Shown: piece after piece, positions 15,976-24,046 of the stretch
Position numbering within the stretch: position 1 is the first letter of the stretch
Layout: every line of letters starts with the position of its first letter
DNA from: Imperialibacter sp. EC-SDR9
GTDB lineage: Bacteria; Bacteroidota; Bacteroidia; Cytophagales; Cyclobacteriaceae
DNA length: 64,000 nt
Assembly: GCF_902498805.1 (NCBI RefSeq)
Contig: NZ_LR701580.1
Location: 1-64,000 of the forward strand
Direction: 5' to 3'
The notes under the pieces: generated by a model
What the model was told of the DNA's origin: nothing
Database searches by the model: none
Seen by the model: only the letters and a program-made list of their open reading frames with translations
Translations under genes and position numbers: made by a program

Positions 15976-17007
15976 ATGCAGCAAATTGACCAGTTTAGGG
16001 ATTTACTCCTTCAACCCAAGCGAATAATCATCACTACCCATATAAAGCCAGATGCCGATGCATTGGGCTCTTCGTTGGGTTTGGCGAATTATCTTTTGGC
16101 AAAAGGGCATCATGTGGATGTGATTACCCCCACTGATTACCCGGAGTTTTTGGTCTGGATGAAGGGAAATGACGCTGTAATCAACTTCGAAGATGGCAAT
16201 GAGACGCTCTCGGCCAAGCTAATCGATGCAGCTGACATCATTTTCTGCCTGGATTTTTCCACGCTGTCCCGGATTGAAAAAGTAGGAGAGCTGGTGGCTG
16301 CCTCCAAGGCAGTGAAGGTACTCATCGATCATCACCTCAACCCAGGTGACTTCGCCGATTACAGCCTTTGGACGATAGAAGCTTCGGCAACCGCTGAGCT
16401 CGTTTTTCAGCTTATTGAGCAGCTGGGGGATAAATCTCTTATAGACAAAGATATTGCAGAATGCCTGTACGCCGGCATTATGACCGACACAGGCTCATTT
16501 CGGCATCCTTCAACCTCATCCAGGGTTCATCGAATAGTGGCTGACCTGATAGATAGCGGTGCGGATGTCACCAAAGTGAGTAAACTAATTTACGACAATA
16601 ACTCCATTGACAGGCTGAAGTTTTTAGGGTTTGCCTTCAGCCAAAGGTTGCAGGTAGTCTCTGACCTTGGTGTTGCTTACTTTGTTATCAGCAAGGAAGA
16701 CCTGAAGAAGTTCAACTCAAAGAACGGTGACACTGAGGGGCTTGTGAACTATGCCTTGTCTATAAAGGGCGTGGTGATGGCGGCCACAATCATCGAAAGA
16801 GACGGAAAGGTAAAAATGTCTTTCAGGTCGATGGGAGATTTTTCTGTCAATCAGTTTGCCAGAGATCATTTTGATGGCGGGGGCCACAAAAATGCAGCAG
16901 GAGGAGCCTCCACGGATAGCCTGGAAGCTACAGTTGAAAAGTTCAAGAATTTATTGCCTTTATATAAAGAAGATTTAAACAAAAACATTTCATTCTTACA
17001 TGTTTAA
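15976..17007 (+). CDS. DHH-family phosphoesterase (NrnA-like)
   Basis: A 343-residue DHH/DHHA1 protein like the bifunctional oligoribonuclease/pAp phosphatase NrnA, which degrades short RNA fragments and 3'-phosphoadenosine 5'-phosphate. Metal-binding motifs seen are HIKPDADALGSS, the DFS of the second strand, LIDHHLNPGD (the DHH motif) and TDTGSF; the DHHA1 substrate motif GGGHKNAAGG is near the C-terminus. It overlaps the first FKBP lipoprotein gene by 8 bases and heads the five- or six-gene rightward operon. Confidence 0.9.
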   Translation: MQQIDQFRDLLLQPKRIIITTHIKPDADALGSSLGLANYLLAKGHHVDVITPTDYPEFLVWMKGNDAVINFEDGNETLSAKLIDAADIIFCLDFSTLSRIEKVGELVAASKAVKVLIDHHLNPGDFADYSLWTIEASATAELVFQLIEQLGDKSLIDKDIAECLYAGIMTDTGSFRHPSTSSRVHRIVADLIDSGADVTKVSKLIYDNNSIDRLKFLGFAFSQRLQVVSDLGVAYFVISKEDLKKFNSKNGDTEGLVNYALSIKGVVMAATIIERDGKVKMSFRSMGDFSVNQFARDHFDGGGHKNAAGGASTDSLEATVEKFKNLLPLYKEDLNKNISFLHV

Positions 17008-17911
17008 TAAAATTAAAAACCTATCGGGGTTGCTGGGACTGGCAGCTCTGGTAATTGCCTGTGGTGGTGCTGACAAATTTACAACGAAATCCGGGGCAGA
17101 GGTGTCTTACATTCGAAACGGCGAGGGAGAGAAACCTGCGGATGGCCAGATTCTTACTATGCATATTTCGTACCTCAACGAGAATGGAAATGCGCTGTTC
17201 AACAGTGTAGAAGCAGGAGGAGGCCGACCATTGCCGATGCTTTATAACGACTCGGCCTGGCAAACTCAGGGAGTACTTTATGAAGTGTTCCGTGAACTAA
17301 AAAAGGGAGACAGTGTGCAATTTAAAATGACTGCTGAAGCACTATTTGAGGATACATTCGGAACTCAGTTGCCGGACTCTATCAAGAGAGGCAGCCAGAT
17401 CACCTTCAATTGCAGCCTGGTGGATATGATGAGCGAAGAACAATATCAGGAGGAGCAGATGGCGTTACAGCAAGCTGAAATGGAAAAAATGCAGATGGAG
17501 GCCGAAGGTCAAATTATAGTTGACGGTGAAATCATCGACAAATATTTGGCTGACAATAATATTGCTGCTCAAACCACTGAGTCCGGCCTTCGCTACGTTA
17601 TCACAAAGCAGGGCACCGGCGAAACTCCAACGCCCGGAAGCATGGTAAACGTGCATTATATTGGCACCACCCTTGCAGGCGAGAAGTTTGATGCTTCATA
17701 CGACAGAGGCGAGCCTCTACAGTTTGTGATAGGCCGGGGGCAAGTGATTCCAGGTTGGGACGAAGGCATTGCCCTGCTCAATACAGGTGCTGAAGCTACA
17801 CTTTATGTGCCATCTTCGCTGGCTTACGGAGCAAGAGGTGCGGGCGGAGCAATTAAGCCGAACGAAATTTTGAAATTTGAAGTAGTGTTGGTTGGGATCG
17901 AACAAATGTAG
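17000..17911 (+). CDS. FKBP-type peptidyl-prolyl isomerase lipoprotein (gldI-like locus)
   Basis: A 303-residue lipoprotein (lipobox VIAC after a hydrophobic core) with two FKBP-like halves. The N-terminal half (residues about 30-145) is a divergent FKBP fold; a Gln/Met/Glu-rich helix links it to a complete FKBP domain at the C-terminus (VNVHYIGT, FDASYDRGEP, VIPGWDEGI, SLAYGARG), which keeps the catalytic aromatic and Asp positions. It should act on prolyl bonds of periplasmic or outer-membrane proteins. FKBP lipoproteins downstream of ndk and a DHH phosphoesterase in gliding Bacteroidota include GldI, so a gliding or secretion link is possible but not shown. Confidence 0.88.
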   Translation: MFNKIKNLSGLLGLAALVIACGGADKFTTKSGAEVSYIRNGEGEKPADGQILTMHISYLNENGNALFNSVEAGGGRPLPMLYNDSAWQTQGVLYEVFRELKKGDSVQFKMTAEALFEDTFGTQLPDSIKRGSQITFNCSLVDMMSEEQYQEEQMALQQAEMEKMQMEAEGQIIVDGEIIDKYLADNNIAAQTTESGLRYVITKQGTGETPTPGSMVNVHYIGTTLAGEKFDASYDRGEPLQFVIGRGQVIPGWDEGIALLNTGAEATLYVPSSLAYGARGAGGAIKPNEILKFEVVLVGIEQM

Positions 17912-17914
17912 ACT

Positions 17915-18397
17915 ATGATAAAGCGAATTTCTCTTCTTTTACTTGTGGTGATTGGGCTGGTGACGTTGGGGTGTAAGAAGGACGATGATCCGCTTACGCT
18001 ACAGGAGCAGTACGATGCTATTGATAAGTATATTAAGAAGAACGACCTGAAAAATGTTCAAACTACCGCAAGTGGTCTCAGGTATACAATCACCAGGGAA
18101 GGCACCGGTGCCTTCCCCAGGGTGAACGACGTAGTTACAGTCAACTACGAAGGCAAACTGCTTAGCGGCAAGAAATTTGATTCTTCTTATGATAGCGGTG
18201 AGCCATATAAGTTTACTCTTGGCGTTGGCAAAGTAATTAAAGGATGGGACGAGGGAGTGGCGTTGTTGCCTGTAGGCAGCGAAGCCATATTGCTCATCCC
18301 TTCAAATCTTGGCTATGGCACGAGAGGCTTTGGGGACGATATAGGCTCCAATCAAGTTTTGGTTTTTAAGATTGAAGTTTTGGATAGCAAAAGATAA
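17915..18397 (+). CDS. FKBP-type peptidyl-prolyl isomerase lipoprotein
   Basis: A 160-residue lipoprotein (lipobox VTLGC, then KKDDDP) with one FKBP domain. Catalytic positions are kept: VTVNYEGKLL, FDSSYDSGEP, VIKGWDEGVALL and NLGYGTRGFG. The linker YIKKNDLKNVQTTASGLRY closely matches the linkers in both neighbours, which points to tandem duplication. The gene lies 3 bases after the preceding one. Confidence 0.9.
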   Translation: MIKRISLLLLVVIGLVTLGCKKDDDPLTLQEQYDAIDKYIKKNDLKNVQTTASGLRYTITREGTGAFPRVNDVVTVNYEGKLLSGKKFDSSYDSGEPYKFTLGVGKVIKGWDEGVALLPVGSEAILLIPSNLGYGTRGFGDDIGSNQVLVFKIEVLDSKR

Positions 18398-18410
18398 ATA
18401 AAGTCGAGTG

Positions 18411-18977
18411 ATGATATTTAGAGTTAAAACAGCTGCGGTTATTTTGTTTGTTGGAACGCTGGCAGCGTCACTTGCGAGCTGCGATCTTAGTGTGGATGAG
18501 CCCGACCCCGTATTTGATGTGGAGGCACAATACAAAAAGGACAGCATAGCCATCGATGAATATTTGGCTAAGTATGGCATTGAGGGCGTGCAGACAACAG
18601 AGAGTGGGCTGAGGTACAAGATCCTCGAAGAGGGCGGCGGGCCAGCGCCAAATAAGAACGACATCGTTTCGGTGCACTTTACCATCAGCAGGATGGATAG
18701 CGCCGTAATAGAGACCACCTTAAAAGATGTAGCAATTCGCTATAATATCTATGATACCGTGTTTGCCTACGTGCCCTACAAATTCAATTTTGGTGCCGGA
18801 TTTGTTTTCTCAGGCTTTCAGGTGGCAGGGCTTAAAGAAGGCAGTCAGTTAATGAAATTGAATGACCGGTTTGTGTTTTACCTGCCTTCAAAATTAGCCT
18901 TTGGGACGGTTGCCTACGGGCAAATACCGGCCAACTCGCCTTCGGTGTGGGAGTTGAAAATGGTTCAAATTCGTTGA
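18411..18977 (+). CDS. Divergent FKBP-like lipoprotein
   Basis: A 188-residue lipoprotein (lipobox LASC) sharing the YLAKYGIEGVQTTESGLRY linker with its two neighbours. The FKBP core is degenerate: the catalytic Trp of VIKGWDEG is replaced (VFSGFQVAG) and the FDSSYD loop is gone, replaced by a longer insertion (ETTLKDVAIRYNIYDTVF). It may bind proline-containing segments without isomerising them. The ATG at 18411 is preferred to the GTG three bases earlier. The third member of the tandem array. Confidence 0.85.
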   Translation: MIFRVKTAAVILFVGTLAASLASCDLSVDEPDPVFDVEAQYKKDSIAIDEYLAKYGIEGVQTTESGLRYKILEEGGGPAPNKNDIVSVHFTISRMDSAVIETTLKDVAIRYNIYDTVFAYVPYKFNFGAGFVFSGFQVAGLKEGSQLMKLNDRFVFYLPSKLAFGTVAYGQIPANSPSVWELKMVQIR

Positions 18978-18985
18978 CGCAAAAA

Positions 18986-19585
18986 ATGAATGAAATTTGC
19001 ATCGCATCTAACAATGCACACAAGCTAAAGGAGATAAAAGAAATACTGGAGGAGAGCTATCAATTGCTCTCCCTTTCTGATATTGGCTGTACCGACGACA
19101 TTCCGGAAACGCAGCCAACTATTGAAGGGAATTCTCTGCAGAAGGCCCAATACATTTGGGATCGTTACAAAGTAAATTGCCTCGCAGACGACACAGGTCT
19201 ACTGGTAGACTCCCTCAACGGTGAGCCGGGCGTCATTTCTGCAAGGTATGCCGGTGACCAAAGAAGCGGGGATGACAATATTGCCCTGCTGCTAAACAAA
19301 CTCGATGGAAATCCGAAAAGAAATGCGCATTTCAAAACAGTAATGACCTTTATTGATGCAGGCAGCATTTATCAGTTCGAAGGAAAGGTGTTTGGAGAAA
19401 TAACTACAAGGACCACAGGTGCGGGAGGCTTTGGGTATGACCCTGTTTTTTTACCTGAGGGTAAAACACTTACTTTTGCTGAAATGGGTAGCAAGGAAAA
19501 AAATGCAATAAGTCACCGGGGCAGAGCCCTCGCAAAGTTTGCTGCCTTTTTGAAGTATCAGCAAATGTCCGCTAGCCTAAAATGA
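18986..19585 (+). CDS. rdgB: Non-canonical purine NTP pyrophosphatase (RdgB/HAM1)
   Basis: Removes ITP, XTP and dITP from the nucleotide pool by hydrolysis to the monophosphate. The 199-residue protein starts with the family motif MNEICIASNNAHKLKEI (SxNxxK), so the ATG at 18986 is used rather than a start inside the previous gene. Further motifs are DDTGLLVDSLNGEPGVISARYAG, in outline at residues 65-88, GAGGFGYDPVF and the C-terminal SHRGRALAKF. It begins 8 bases after the FKBP-like gene and overlaps uridine kinase by ATGA. Confidence 0.95.
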   Translation: MNEICIASNNAHKLKEIKEILEESYQLLSLSDIGCTDDIPETQPTIEGNSLQKAQYIWDRYKVNCLADDTGLLVDSLNGEPGVISARYAGDQRSGDDNIALLLNKLDGNPKRNAHFKTVMTFIDAGSIYQFEGKVFGEITTRTTGAGGFGYDPVFLPEGKTLTFAEMGSKEKNAISHRGRALAKFAAFLKYQQMSASLK

Positions 19586-20211
19586 AAGAACCGCTTGTTG
19601 TAGGAATGACTGGAGGCAGTGCGTCAGGAAAGACGTTGTTTCTCAGCAGCCTGATGGAGATTTTTCAGGACGGCGAAATCTGTCTTGTCTCTCAGGACAA
19701 TTACTACAAGTCAAGAGACACGCAACCAGTTGATGAAAACGGTGTCAAAAATTTCGACACCCCTCTTTCGATAGATTTCGACGAATTTCGGCATGACCTG
19801 GAGGAGCTCAAAAGAGGCAAGACCGTGCAAAGACAAGAGTATACCTTCAACAACCCGAACGTCACTCCAAAGGACTTGGTCTTTAAGCCGTCGCCCATAA
19901 TTATTGCCGAAGGCATTTTTGTGTTTTATGACAAGGAGCTTTCCAGTCTTTTCGATTTGAAGCTTTTTATTGAAGCCAAAAACTACCTCATGCTCAAGCG
20001 CCGGATAACCAGGGACGCCCTCGAAAGGGGATATGATTTGGATGACGTGCTCTATCGATATGAAAAGCATGTGGCTCCCACTTTCGAAAAATACATAGAA
20101 CCCCTTAAGCATGAGGCCGACATAATTATTCCCAATAACCACCATTTTCACAAAGCGCTTCAGGTGGTGGTTGCTTATCTGAAAATGGAACTGGCCGACA
20201 GAAAGGCATAA
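19582..20211 (+). CDS. udk: Uridine kinase-like P-loop kinase
   Basis: A 209-residue kinase phosphorylating uridine/cytidine in pyrimidine salvage. The P-loop is GMTGGSASGKTLF; SQDNYYKS and NFDTPLSIDF are uridine-kinase signatures; the catalytic and lid regions are represented by IIIAEGIFVFYD and RRITRDALERG. Some Bacteroidota copies replace the usual DHP of DHPDAFD by NFD as here. The gene overlaps rdgB by ATGA and is likely the last strongly coupled gene of the operon. Confidence 0.9.
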   Translation: MKEPLVVGMTGGSASGKTLFLSSLMEIFQDGEICLVSQDNYYKSRDTQPVDENGVKNFDTPLSIDFDEFRHDLEELKRGKTVQRQEYTFNNPNVTPKDLVFKPSPIIIAEGIFVFYDKELSSLFDLKLFIEAKNYLMLKRRITRDALERGYDLDDVLYRYEKHVAPTFEKYIEPLKHEADIIIPNNHHFHKALQVVVAYLKMELADRKA

Positions 20212-20264
20212 ATAGACAACTTTACTGGGAAGTTTGGCGGAAAGCCTTACTTTTGCGGTTCTTC

Positions 20265-20675
20265 ATGAAAACTCAGTTGAAAATATTAAGCAAGAAGAAA
20301 AGCATCACGCTGGCAGTGGGTCTACTGGCTGCCGTCGTAGTGGCTTGCACGTCTGTTTTTCAGTTTAGCTTAACTTCTATCGATGCTGACGTTAGTAAAA
20401 GTGAAGTCGCTCAGACCCAGGGTGACACAGACAATTTGCAGTTTGAAGCCCACCGGACGGCGGACGATAATACTGATTCGCAAAAAACAGTATATAAAAT
20501 CCAGGCTGTTTCGCAGGGAATCCAATTGCATGTGACTTATACGCCCATCGTTTGGGAGTCGTTCGACGTTGATTTACCTGAATTTAAGGCGGAGATTCCG
20601 CAGCAGCTATATAAAGCCGGTTGGGAGTATTTTAGGGTGCTCTTCACAGACATTATAGCTGCAAACGCCCCTTAG
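20265..20675 (+). CDS. Small exported protein, unknown
   Basis: A 136-residue protein not recognised. It starts with a basic segment and a hydrophobic stretch, then VVVACTSVFQFSLTS, which could be a lipobox or a membrane anchor. The middle is polar and negatively charged (QTQGDTDNLQFEAHRTADDN); the end is beta-rich. The ATG at 20265 is the first plausible start. It lies 53 bases after uridine kinase and may be co-transcribed. Confidence 0.6.
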   Translation: MKTQLKILSKKKSITLAVGLLAAVVVACTSVFQFSLTSIDADVSKSEVAQTQGDTDNLQFEAHRTADDNTDSQKTVYKIQAVSQGIQLHVTYTPIVWESFDVDLPEFKAEIPQQLYKAGWEYFRVLFTDIIAANAP

Positions 20676-20834
20676 GGAATCCCTTTCCCTGTAAGGCCGA
20701 GTCTGGCCTGCTGATGATCTCATACATACTGCCCACAAATAGCTTTTAGGGCTAATCACGTAAAAAGCAGAGGAATTTTGTGCGGCATGGTGATGAGCTA
20801 TTAAATAAACTACTGAAAAATAAACATAACACTC

Positions 20835-23822
20835 ATGAAAAATAAAGGTGGAATAATACTACTTACCGTAGTTGTTTCCTTACTATGTATCTATTACCTC
20901 TCCTTCACATTCGTGTCGAAGGGAGTACAGCGCAAGGCTGAGCAGTATGCGACCGATGCATCGGGAACGGTAGATTTTACCAAAAAACAACAATACCTGG
21001 ATTCGGTTTGGAATGAGCCAGTCTACAATTTTTTGGGTATTGAATTCACATACAAAGAAATAAAGGAGACTGAATTAAACCTCGGCCTAGACCTTCAGGG
21101 CGGGATGCATGTAACCCTTGAGGTGTCGCCGATTGAGATTGTAAAGGGGCTGAGCGGTGATAGCAAGGATCCGGCTTTCATCGCATCGCTGAATGAGGCG
21201 AGACAGGTAACCCTGACGTCTCAGGCCAGCTTTGTTCCCGAGTTCTATGCTGCCTATCAGCGGAATGCTCCCGGTCAAAAGCTAAGCTATATTTTTGCCA
21301 ATGCAGCAAATAGGGGGCGCATCAGCCTTCAGTCTACTGACGAAGAGGTGCTGGAAATCATCAATTTCGAAGTAGAAAATGCAATTGATCGTTCTTTTCA
21401 GATCTTGCGCACTCGTATCGACAGGTTTGGAACGTCGCAGCCAAATATTCAGAGACTGCCAGGCACAGGCCGCATTCAGATAGAGTTGCCCGGAGTTGAT
21501 AACCCTGAAAGGGTTCGCAAGCTTTTGCAGGGTGTTGCGCAGCTTGAGTTTTGGGAAGTAAATGAAGTCAATGACATTTTTAGTACACTTTCGGCTATCA
21601 ATCAGCTGGTTGTTGACGATGAGAAAGCAAAGAATGCTGAAGTAACTGTTTATCCAGACTCGAGCGCCGCAGAGTCAACCACTGCATCAAATGACCTGGC
21701 TGACTTACTTTCTGACTCAACGGCTGACGATTCTACAGATTTGGCTGCTCAGTTGGAGTCAGATACCTCTGACATATCAGCGCTGTCGAGCGGACAGTCA
21801 CCACTTTTCAGCTTGATGAAAGGTGGTTATGGGCTGATGTATGATGTGAAGGACACTGCCAAAATCAACCGCATTTTTGAGCGCAAAGACGTGCAGGGCA
21901 TGATTCCTTCGACGATGAAATTTCTTTGGGCAGTAAAACCGACGCAAATCGACGAATTTTCAACCGAGGAACTTCTGGAGCTATACGCAGTAAAAACGAG
22001 CAGAGGCGGCAGAGCCCCTCTTACCGGCGAAGTAATCACGGATGCCCGTCAGGACCTGGATCAAAGCGCCAGACCGGCTGTGAGCATGCAAATGAATGCT
22101 ACAGGGGCAAAAGCCTGGAGAAAGCTTACCAGCGAGAACATCAATCGGCGGATTGCCATTGTACTTGACAATTACGTTTATTCAGCGCCAATGGTGCAGG
22201 GTGAAATACCTAACGGTAGCTCCTCTATTACCGGCACATTTACACTGGAGGAAGCCAAGGATTTGGCCAATGTGCTAAAGGCCGGTACACTTCCGGCACC
22301 GACGACTATCGTGGAAGACGTAGTAATTGGGCCGACGCTTGGTAAAGAGGCTCAGCAGCAGGGAATCATATCAATTGTGGCTGGTTTGGCCATTGTGATC
22401 ATCTTCATGGTGGCTTATTATGCCAAGGGTGGTTTCATCGCCAACCTGGCACTTGCCTTCAACGTGTTCTTCATACTTGGGATTTTGGCCCAGCTAAGTG
22501 CCTCACTCACCCTTCCGGGTATTGCGGGTATAGTGCTTACCATTGGTATGGCGATTGACGCCAACGTGTTAATCTTTGAAAGGATTCGTGAGGAGCTAAG
22601 AGGCGGTGCCTCTATTAAGCAGGCAATCTCTGGGGGTTATGAAAAGGCTTACAGCTCTATCATTGACTCCAACGCTACCACCTTCCTTACTGGTCTTATC
22701 CTTTATACGTTGGGCCAGGGACCTGTGAAAGGTTTTGCCATCACGCTGATGATTGGTATTGTTTGTTCGTTCTTCTCGGCCGTATTCATCACAAGAGTAA
22801 TTGTGGAGTGGTGGTCTAAGAAAGGTGATGAGAGTAAGATTAGCTTTGACTCACCTCTTTCGAAGAACTTCCTACAGGATACAAAAGTGGATTTCATAGG
22901 AAAAAGACGTTTGGCTTACATTTTCTCAGGCACGTTCATTGCGCTGGGTATAGTAGCTTTTATTATCAAAGGAGGCCTAAGCATGGGTGTTGACTTCACT
23001 GGCGGGCGCTCTTACATTGTGTCGTTCGCTTCTCCCCAGACGCCATCAGAGATGAAAGTGAAGCTGTCAGACTCCTTTGATGGGCAGAGCACAGAAGTGA
23101 AGTGGTACGGCGGTGACAATGTGCTGAAAATTACAACTAGCTTTTTGATCAATAATGAATCGGACGAAGCCGACTTGCAAGTGAGGGAGGCTTTGATCAG
23201 CGGTGTGAGTAGCATCACCGGGTTCCAATACACCGAGGACGATAGTAAAGTGGACGATACACATTTTGCAATTTCGAGCTCCTCGAAAGTAGGTGCAACA
23301 ATTGCAGATGACATAAAGGCTTCGTCTACGGAGTCTGTGGTTTTTGCTCTTATCACGATCTTCCTTTATATACTGATACGGTTCAGGAAATGGCAATTTG
23401 GCCTGGGCGCCCTGGTGGCTCTGTTCCACGACGTGCTTTTCGTGCTGGCGGCTTTGGCAATTGCGAACTTGTTCGGCCTTTCTTTCGAGGTTGATCAGGT
23501 ATTTATAGCAGCCATGTTGACGCTGATCGGTTATTCAATTAACGATACCGTTGTAGTGTTTGACAGGGTGAGGGAGAATATGCAATTGAGACCGTCAAGC
23601 GATAACAAGACAGTGTTTAACCTGGCATTGAACGAAACAATAAGCAGAACTACAATCACTTCTGCTACCACCCTTTTCGTGGTGTTGATTCTTTTCTTGT
23701 TTGGTGGAGCAGTCCTCAAAGGGTTCTCTTTTACCCTATTGATTGGTATTTTGATAGGAACATACTCTTCGTTGTTTATTGCAACTCCGGTTGTTTTAGA
23801 CTTTGAGAGGAAAAAGAAGTAA
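20835..23822 (+). CDS. secDF: SecD-SecF fusion protein translocase subunit
   Basis: Proton-motive-force-driven subunit that helps pull secreted proteins through SecYEG into the periplasm. At 995 residues it joins SecD and SecF in one chain, as usual in Bacteroidota. The SecD P1 region follows the first membrane span (ELNLGLDLQGGMHVTLEV); the RND-type membrane core carries LTIGMAIDANVLIFERIREEL. SecF begins after about residue 680 and contains MGVDFTGGRSY and LIGYSINDTVVVFDRVREN. A low-complexity Asp/Ser/Thr insert (DLLSDSTADDSTDLAAQLES) interrupts the SecD periplasmic domain. Confidence 0.96.
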   Translation: MKNKGGIILLTVVVSLLCIYYLSFTFVSKGVQRKAEQYATDASGTVDFTKKQQYLDSVWNEPVYNFLGIEFTYKEIKETELNLGLDLQGGMHVTLEVSPIEIVKGLSGDSKDPAFIASLNEARQVTLTSQASFVPEFYAAYQRNAPGQKLSYIFANAANRGRISLQSTDEEVLEIINFEVENAIDRSFQILRTRIDRFGTSQPNIQRLPGTGRIQIELPGVDNPERVRKLLQGVAQLEFWEVNEVNDIFSTLSAINQLVVDDEKAKNAEVTVYPDSSAAESTTASNDLADLLSDSTADDSTDLAAQLESDTSDISALSSGQSPLFSLMKGGYGLMYDVKDTAKINRIFERKDVQGMIPSTMKFLWAVKPTQIDEFSTEELLELYAVKTSRGGRAPLTGEVITDARQDLDQSARPAVSMQMNATGAKAWRKLTSENINRRIAIVLDNYVYSAPMVQGEIPNGSSSITGTFTLEEAKDLANVLKAGTLPAPTTIVEDVVIGPTLGKEAQQQGIISIVAGLAIVIIFMVAYYAKGGFIANLALAFNVFFILGILAQLSASLTLPGIAGIVLTIGMAIDANVLIFERIREELRGGASIKQAISGGYEKAYSSIIDSNATTFLTGLILYTLGQGPVKGFAITLMIGIVCSFFSAVFITRVIVEWWSKKGDESKISFDSPLSKNFLQDTKVDFIGKRRLAYIFSGTFIALGIVAFIIKGGLSMGVDFTGGRSYIVSFASPQTPSEMKVKLSDSFDGQSTEVKWYGGDNVLKITTSFLINNESDEADLQVREALISGVSSITGFQYTEDDSKVDDTHFAISSSSKVGATIADDIKASSTESVVFALITIFLYILIRFRKWQFGLGALVALFHDVLFVLAALAIANLFGLSFEVDQVFIAAMLTLIGYSINDTVVVFDRVRENMQLRPSSDNKTVFNLALNETISRTTITSATTLFVVLILFLFGGAVLKGFSFTLLIGILIGTYSSLFIATPVVLDFERKKK

Positions 23823-23842
23823 AAGTGTAAACCGTCGCTAAG

Positions 23843-23870
23843 AAAAGGAGTACAGGAATGTGCTCCTTTT
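23843..23870 (+). terminator. Terminator of secDF
   Basis: A 12-base stem with one G-T pair (AAAAGGAGTACA / TGTGCTCCTTTT), a GGAA loop and a following T-run, 20 bases after the secDF stop. Confidence 0.8.
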
Positions 23871-23987
23871 TTTTATTTTTCTTACATGAGAAAGATGTAT
23901 GCTGATGTTGATAGTTTAGGTCAAAGTGAGCTGGATACCTTTGTATAGATCTTCAAGGTCTTTTGATCCAGCTATAAGAATATAAAA

Positions 23988-24019
23988 AAAGGGAAGCAGT
24001 TGTTAACTGACTTCCCTTT
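23988..24019. terminator. Terminator of clpB
   Basis: Stem AAAGGGAAG-CAGT / ACTG-CTTCCCTTT with one bulged A and a TGTTA loop, flanked by an A-run on the left and CTTTTTTT on the right. It can stop leftward clpB transcripts and any rightward read-through. Confidence 0.8.
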
Positions 24020-24046
24020 ACTTTTTTTATTTCAGATCAACCACGG

